Positions 7,059-10,000 of a DNA stretch of 10,000 nucleotides are shown here, piece by piece. The position numbers and the translations under genes are program-made. The notes under the pieces are model-generated. The model was not told where the DNA came from. It saw only the letters and a program-made list of their open reading frames with translations, and searched no databases. This stretch comes from Candidatus Gastranaerophilales bacterium (GTDB lineage Bacteria; Cyanobacteriota; Vampirovibrionia; Gastranaerophilales; Gastranaerophilaceae), in contig CAAGQE010000370.1 in assembly GCA_900772035.1 (NCBI GenBank), forward strand, positions 1-10,000, read 5' to 3'. Positions within the stretch are counted from its first letter, which is position 1, and each line of letters begins with the position of its first letter.

Positions 7059-8087
7059 ATGATTATAGTTATGGAGCCAAAGGCTTCCGAAAATCAAATA
7101 CAAGCAGTTGTTAATTACCTTGAAGGTAACGGATTTAGAGCAGTTCTTAACCGTGGTGATATTATGACGGTTATCGCTGCAATCGGTGACAGAAAGTTGT
7201 TTCAACCTCAAGCGGTTGCTTCTTATGAAGGGGTCAGAGAGGTTAAACTCATTTCTGAACCTTATAAGTTGGCATCAAGAGAAGGTCAGCCCGAAGATAC
7301 CGTTATCGAATTTTCAAACGGTGTAAAACTCGGCGGCAAAAACAGACCGCAAATGATGGTTGGTCCCTGCTGCGTAGAAAAGGAACTTGACGGTCTTTTG
7401 AGAGTTGCGGATGCTGCAAAAGAATGCGGTTGCAATTTCCTCAGAGGGGGCGCATTCAAACCGAGAACTTCACCTTACGATTTTCAAGGCTATGAAGAAC
7501 AAGGCTTGAAGTATTTAAAGATTGCTTCTGAAAAAACAGGAATGCTTGTTGTAACTGAAGTTATGGATACTATGGACTTGCCTTTGATTTGTGAATATGC
7601 TGATATTTTGCAAATCGGTGCAAGAAACATGCAAAACTTCAAACTTTTGAAAGCTGCAGGTCAAACCGGTAAACCGATTATGTTGAAGAACGGTCCTGCG
7701 GCTACTATCAGAGAATTTTTGCTCGCAGCGGAACACATTCTTGCAACGGGTAACCCGAAAGTTATCCTTTGCGAACGCGGGGTAAAAGGTTTTGATAATA
7801 CTTATACAAGAAATACGCTTGATGTTGCGGCAATTCCCGTAATTAAGAAGTATTCGCACTTGCCGATTATTATTGACCCGAGCCACGGCACAGGAAGAAG
7901 ATACCTTGTTGAACCGCTTGCAAAAGCAGGTTTGGTTGTCGGCGCAAACGGCGTTATGATGGAAGTTCACCACGACCCTGACAGAGCATCTTCAGACGGC
8001 GCACAAAGTTTGACTATTGAACAATTCAAACAAACTATGAAACGTTTAAATCACTTGATGGATATAATGGCGGAAGAAGAAATATAG
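7059..8087 (+). CDS. aroF: 3-deoxy-7-phosphoheptulonate synthase (DAHP synthase), type I-beta
   Basis: Condenses phosphoenolpyruvate with erythrose 4-phosphate to DAHP, the first step of the shikimate pathway to Phe, Tyr and Trp. The 342 aa include an N-terminal ferredoxin-like regulatory domain (about 1-70, opening MIIVMEPKASE), which in the Thermotoga enzyme mediates feedback inhibition by aromatic amino acids, and a KDO8P/DAHP synthase TIM barrel (about 95-335). Barrel motifs: GPCCVE (102-107), RGGAFKPRTSPY (129-140), QIGARNMQN (185-193), LKNGP (209-213), CERG (238-241), DPSHGTGRR (273-281). The metal ligands expected from the Thermotoga enzyme are present as Cys104, His276, Glu302 and Asp313. 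A Cys stands where most relatives have Ser in GPCSVE; this is not a metal ligand. An AAGGATGTGG ribosome site precedes the ATG. Gene symbol follows the aroF/aroG2 naming of this type. No other shikimate gene adjoins it. Confidence 0.95.
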   Translation: MIIVMEPKASENQIQAVVNYLEGNGFRAVLNRGDIMTVIAAIGDRKLFQPQAVASYEGVREVKLISEPYKLASREGQPEDTVIEFSNGVKLGGKNRPQMMVGPCCVEKELDGLLRVADAAKECGCNFLRGGAFKPRTSPYDFQGYEEQGLKYLKIASEKTGMLVVTEVMDTMDLPLICEYADILQIGARNMQNFKLLKAAGQTGKPIMLKNGPAATIREFLLAAEHILATGNPKVILCERGVKGFDNTYTRNTLDVAAIPVIKKYSHLPIIIDPSHGTGRRYLVEPLAKAGLVVGANGVMMEVHHDPDRASSDGAQSLTIEQFKQTMKRLNHLMDIMAEEEI

Positions 8088-10000
8088 TGTACGGATTTGA
8101 TTTTGAATTAGATGACTTTCAAAAAGAGGCTGTAAAGTACATTGACGAGGGCAAAAGCGTCGTCGTGTGCGCACCGACCGGCGCGGGTAAAACTTGTATT
8201 GCTGAACACGCAATTCACAGAGCGCTTGAGGATGGTACAAAGGTTATTTATACAACCCCGTTGAAAGCACTTTCTAATCAAAAGTTTTCCGATTTCGGCA
8301 GAAAGTACGGCGAGGATAAGGTCGGCTTGCTGACGGGTGATACTTCGATTAACCGTGACGCTCAGATTGTCGTAATGACAACGGAAGTTTTCAGAAATAT
8401 GCTTTACGGTACAAATTTGGGCGAACTTGCAAAAAACCTGCAAGGGGTTAAATACGCGGTGCTTGACGAAGTTCACTACATGAACGACGAAGAACGCGGT
8501 ACAGTTTGGGAAGAAAGTATTATTTATTGCCCGACGGATATTCAGATTATCGCGCTTTCCGCAACGGTTGCAAATGCCCAACAACTTTGTGACTGGATAA
8601 ATACGGTGCATTCGGATACCGAGTGCGTTTATACGGATTTCAGACCCGTTCCGTTGAGATTTTTCTATTATGATTCTTCAAAACCGTTTGACGTGTTGCC
8701 ATTGTTGACACCTGACGGTAAGTTGAACAGAAAAATCCGCCCCGAACGTCGTGATAAAAGTTTCAGAGCAAAATCTCATCAAAGAAATACCGCAAAAGAT
8801 GTTATTTCCGTTTTGCACAAAAAGGATATGCTTCCTGCGATTTATTTCACTTTTTCGAGAAAAAAATGCGACGAACAGATGGAAAAGTGTTGCGACTTGG
8901 ACTTGATAACGAAGGACGAGGCTAAGGAAATCCAAAAGATTACGGACGAATATTTGAAAGAAAATCCGTATCTTGCGCATAATAAGCATTTGGATTGCAT
9001 ATACCACGGGGTTGCTTCGCACCACGCGGGACTTCTTCCGGGGTGGAAAGTTTTGGTAGAAAAACTTTTCCAAAAGGGATTGATTAAGGTCGTCTTTTCG
9101 ACTGAAACTTTGGCGGCAGGTATTAATATGCCCGCGCGCTCGACGGTTATTTCCGCGATTAGCAAAAGAACCGACAGCGGACACAGAATGCTTACGGCTA
9201 ACGAATTTTTGCAAATGTCGGGTCGTGCAGGTCGCCGCGGTATGGACAAAGTCGGCTACGTCACGGTTATCGGAACTCCGTTCCAAACTCCCGATGAGGT
9301 TGCAGAACTCGTTTTGTCGGATGCAAATCCTTTGGAAAGCCGCTTCTCGCCGAAGTATTCCATGGTTTTGAACTTGTTGCAAAAGTTCTCGCTTGATGAA
9401 GCGAAAGAGTTAATTTTAAAAAGTTTCGGCTATTATTCTTCATCAGACAGACTGAAGCCGTTGATTGAGCAAAAGCAATCTGCAGACAGGACGATTGATA
9501 AACTCAACTCGTTTGTTTGTCCGTATAAATTGACGAACAAAGATTTGCTCGATTATAACAAGACCAGAGAAACGTATGTTGTTCACAGAAAGTTATCTAA
9601 AACTCTTATAAAACAAGCAAAACAGCGCGGTCAAAAAGACGCTCCCGAAGTTACGGAATTTCTTGAAAAGACAAAAAATCTTCTTGCGAAGATGAAGTCT
9701 TATCATTGCGATATTTGCAGAAATTACAAAAAGCACATGAAAGATATTGATGTTCTTGAAAGATATGAGAAAAAAGCTGAAAAACTTTCAAAGGATATCG
9801 AAAATCAAAAAGACATATATTGGAAGAAGTTCTTAAATCACAGAGCTGTGTTGAAGGAACTCGGTTATCTTGATAAAGATTTCCCGAATGAAAAGGGAAT
9901 GCTTTGCTCGACTATTCGCGCGGAAAACGAACTTTATATTGCGGAAGTTCTTCTTAGCGGTGTGTTGGATGATTTGACTCCCGCACAACTTTCGGCGGTA
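8087..10000 (+). CDS. Ski2/Mtr4/HelY-like DEVH-box RNA helicase (3' end missing)
   Basis: Superfamily 2 helicase, 638 codons visible and still open at the right edge. Motifs in order: a Q-like FELDDFQKEAV (6-16), Walker A APTGAGKT (29-36), TTPLKALSNQK (56-66), GLLTGD (80-85), Walker B DEVH (127-130), SAT (158-160), the VASHHAGLLP turn (309-318), FSTETLAAGINMPAR (337-351) and motif VI QMSGRAGRRGMD (376-387). DEVH with the HHAGLLP and GINMPAR blocks is typical of the Ski2/Mtr4 group. The region after 450 matches the bacterial HelY-type extension: a YHCDIC pair at 539-544, where relatives have HPCHGC, then a helical stretch and the RAENELYIAEVL..G.LDDLTPAQLSAV entry to the DSHCT domain, most of which is missing. 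The start is a GTG overlapping the preceding TAG by one base; GGCGGAAGAAG about 8 nt upstream could bind the ribosome, and no other start is in frame. Likely acts in RNA processing or decay; substrate unknown. Confidence 0.93.
   Translation, partial: MYGFDFELDDFQKEAVKYIDEGKSVVVCAPTGAGKTCIAEHAIHRALEDGTKVIYTTPLKALSNQKFSDFGRKYGEDKVGLLTGDTSINRDAQIVVMTTEVFRNMLYGTNLGELAKNLQGVKYAVLDEVHYMNDEERGTVWEESIIYCPTDIQIIALSATVANAQQLCDWINTVHSDTECVYTDFRPVPLRFFYYDSSKPFDVLPLLTPDGKLNRKIRPERRDKSFRAKSHQRNTAKDVISVLHKKDMLPAIYFTFSRKKCDEQMEKCCDLDLITKDEAKEIQKITDEYLKENPYLAHNKHLDCIYHGVASHHAGLLPGWKVLVEKLFQKGLIKVVFSTETLAAGINMPARSTVISAISKRTDSGHRMLTANEFLQMSGRAGRRGMDKVGYVTVIGTPFQTPDEVAELVLSDANPLESRFSPKYSMVLNLLQKFSLDEAKELILKSFGYYSSSDRLKPLIEQKQSADRTIDKLNSFVCPYKLTNKDLLDYNKTRETYVVHRKLSKTLIKQAKQRGQKDAPEVTEFLEKTKNLLAKMKSYHCDICRNYKKHMKDIDVLERYEKKAEKLSKDIENQKDIYWKKFLNHRAVLKELGYLDKDFPNEKGMLCSTIRAENELYIAEVLLSGVLDDLTPAQLSAV

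Noticed and set aside
8678..9382. Long - strand open frame inside the helicase gene
   Set aside because: It is antisense to a helicase with all motifs in frame; its composition is Cys/His/Arg/Phe-rich, as expected for a shadow frame, with no recognisable domain.

Overview
The window looks like chromosomal DNA from an AT-rich Gram-negative-type bacterium. The best guess is a non-photosynthetic relative of the Cyanobacteria, of the Vampirovibrionia/Melainabacteria (Gastranaerophilales) type. That is an inference: the ClpP reads closely like cyanobacterial ClpP (opening [21 protein letters not shown]), the helicase at the right edge is of the HelY/Mtr4-like type found in cyanobacteria and actinobacteria, and base and codon use is AT-rich throughout. 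No rRNA, tRNA, CRISPR array, transposase or integrase is visible, and no stretch longer than about 110 bases lacks a gene.

Left part (1-1395, + strand): the end of a radical SAM protein, cut by the window edge at its SPASM/twitch iron-sulfur domain, overlaps by one base a family 2 glycosyltransferase with a membrane tail. This pair resembles surface-glycan or peptide-modification loci. A perfect 12-bp inverted repeat covers the glycosyltransferase stop codon and probably acts as a two-way terminator against the convergent genes on its right.

Middle part (1431-4914, - strand): three genes read leftward from a divergent promoter region near 4980. They are a conserved-looking hypothetical protein of 172 aa, a MATE-family multidrug exporter, and a 485-aa soluble protein. 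The last is the most unusual gene in the window: a DUF4177-like N-terminal domain and a coiled-coil linker are joined to what reads as the complete cytoplasmic domain of FlhA (FHIPEP family), the nonameric platform of flagellar/type III export, with the whole membrane half missing.

Right part (4958-10000, + strand): a housekeeping run with a strong sigma-70-like promoter holds clpP (protease subunit), ffh (signal recognition particle GTPase), a type I-beta DAHP synthase (first step of aromatic amino acid synthesis) and a Ski2/HelY-like DEVH helicase that starts at a GTG overlapping the preceding stop and runs off the right edge. Spacing (4 nt, 40 nt, 1-nt overlap) suggests one transcript, although the four functions (proteolysis, membrane targeting, shikimate pathway, RNA metabolism) are not a classical set.
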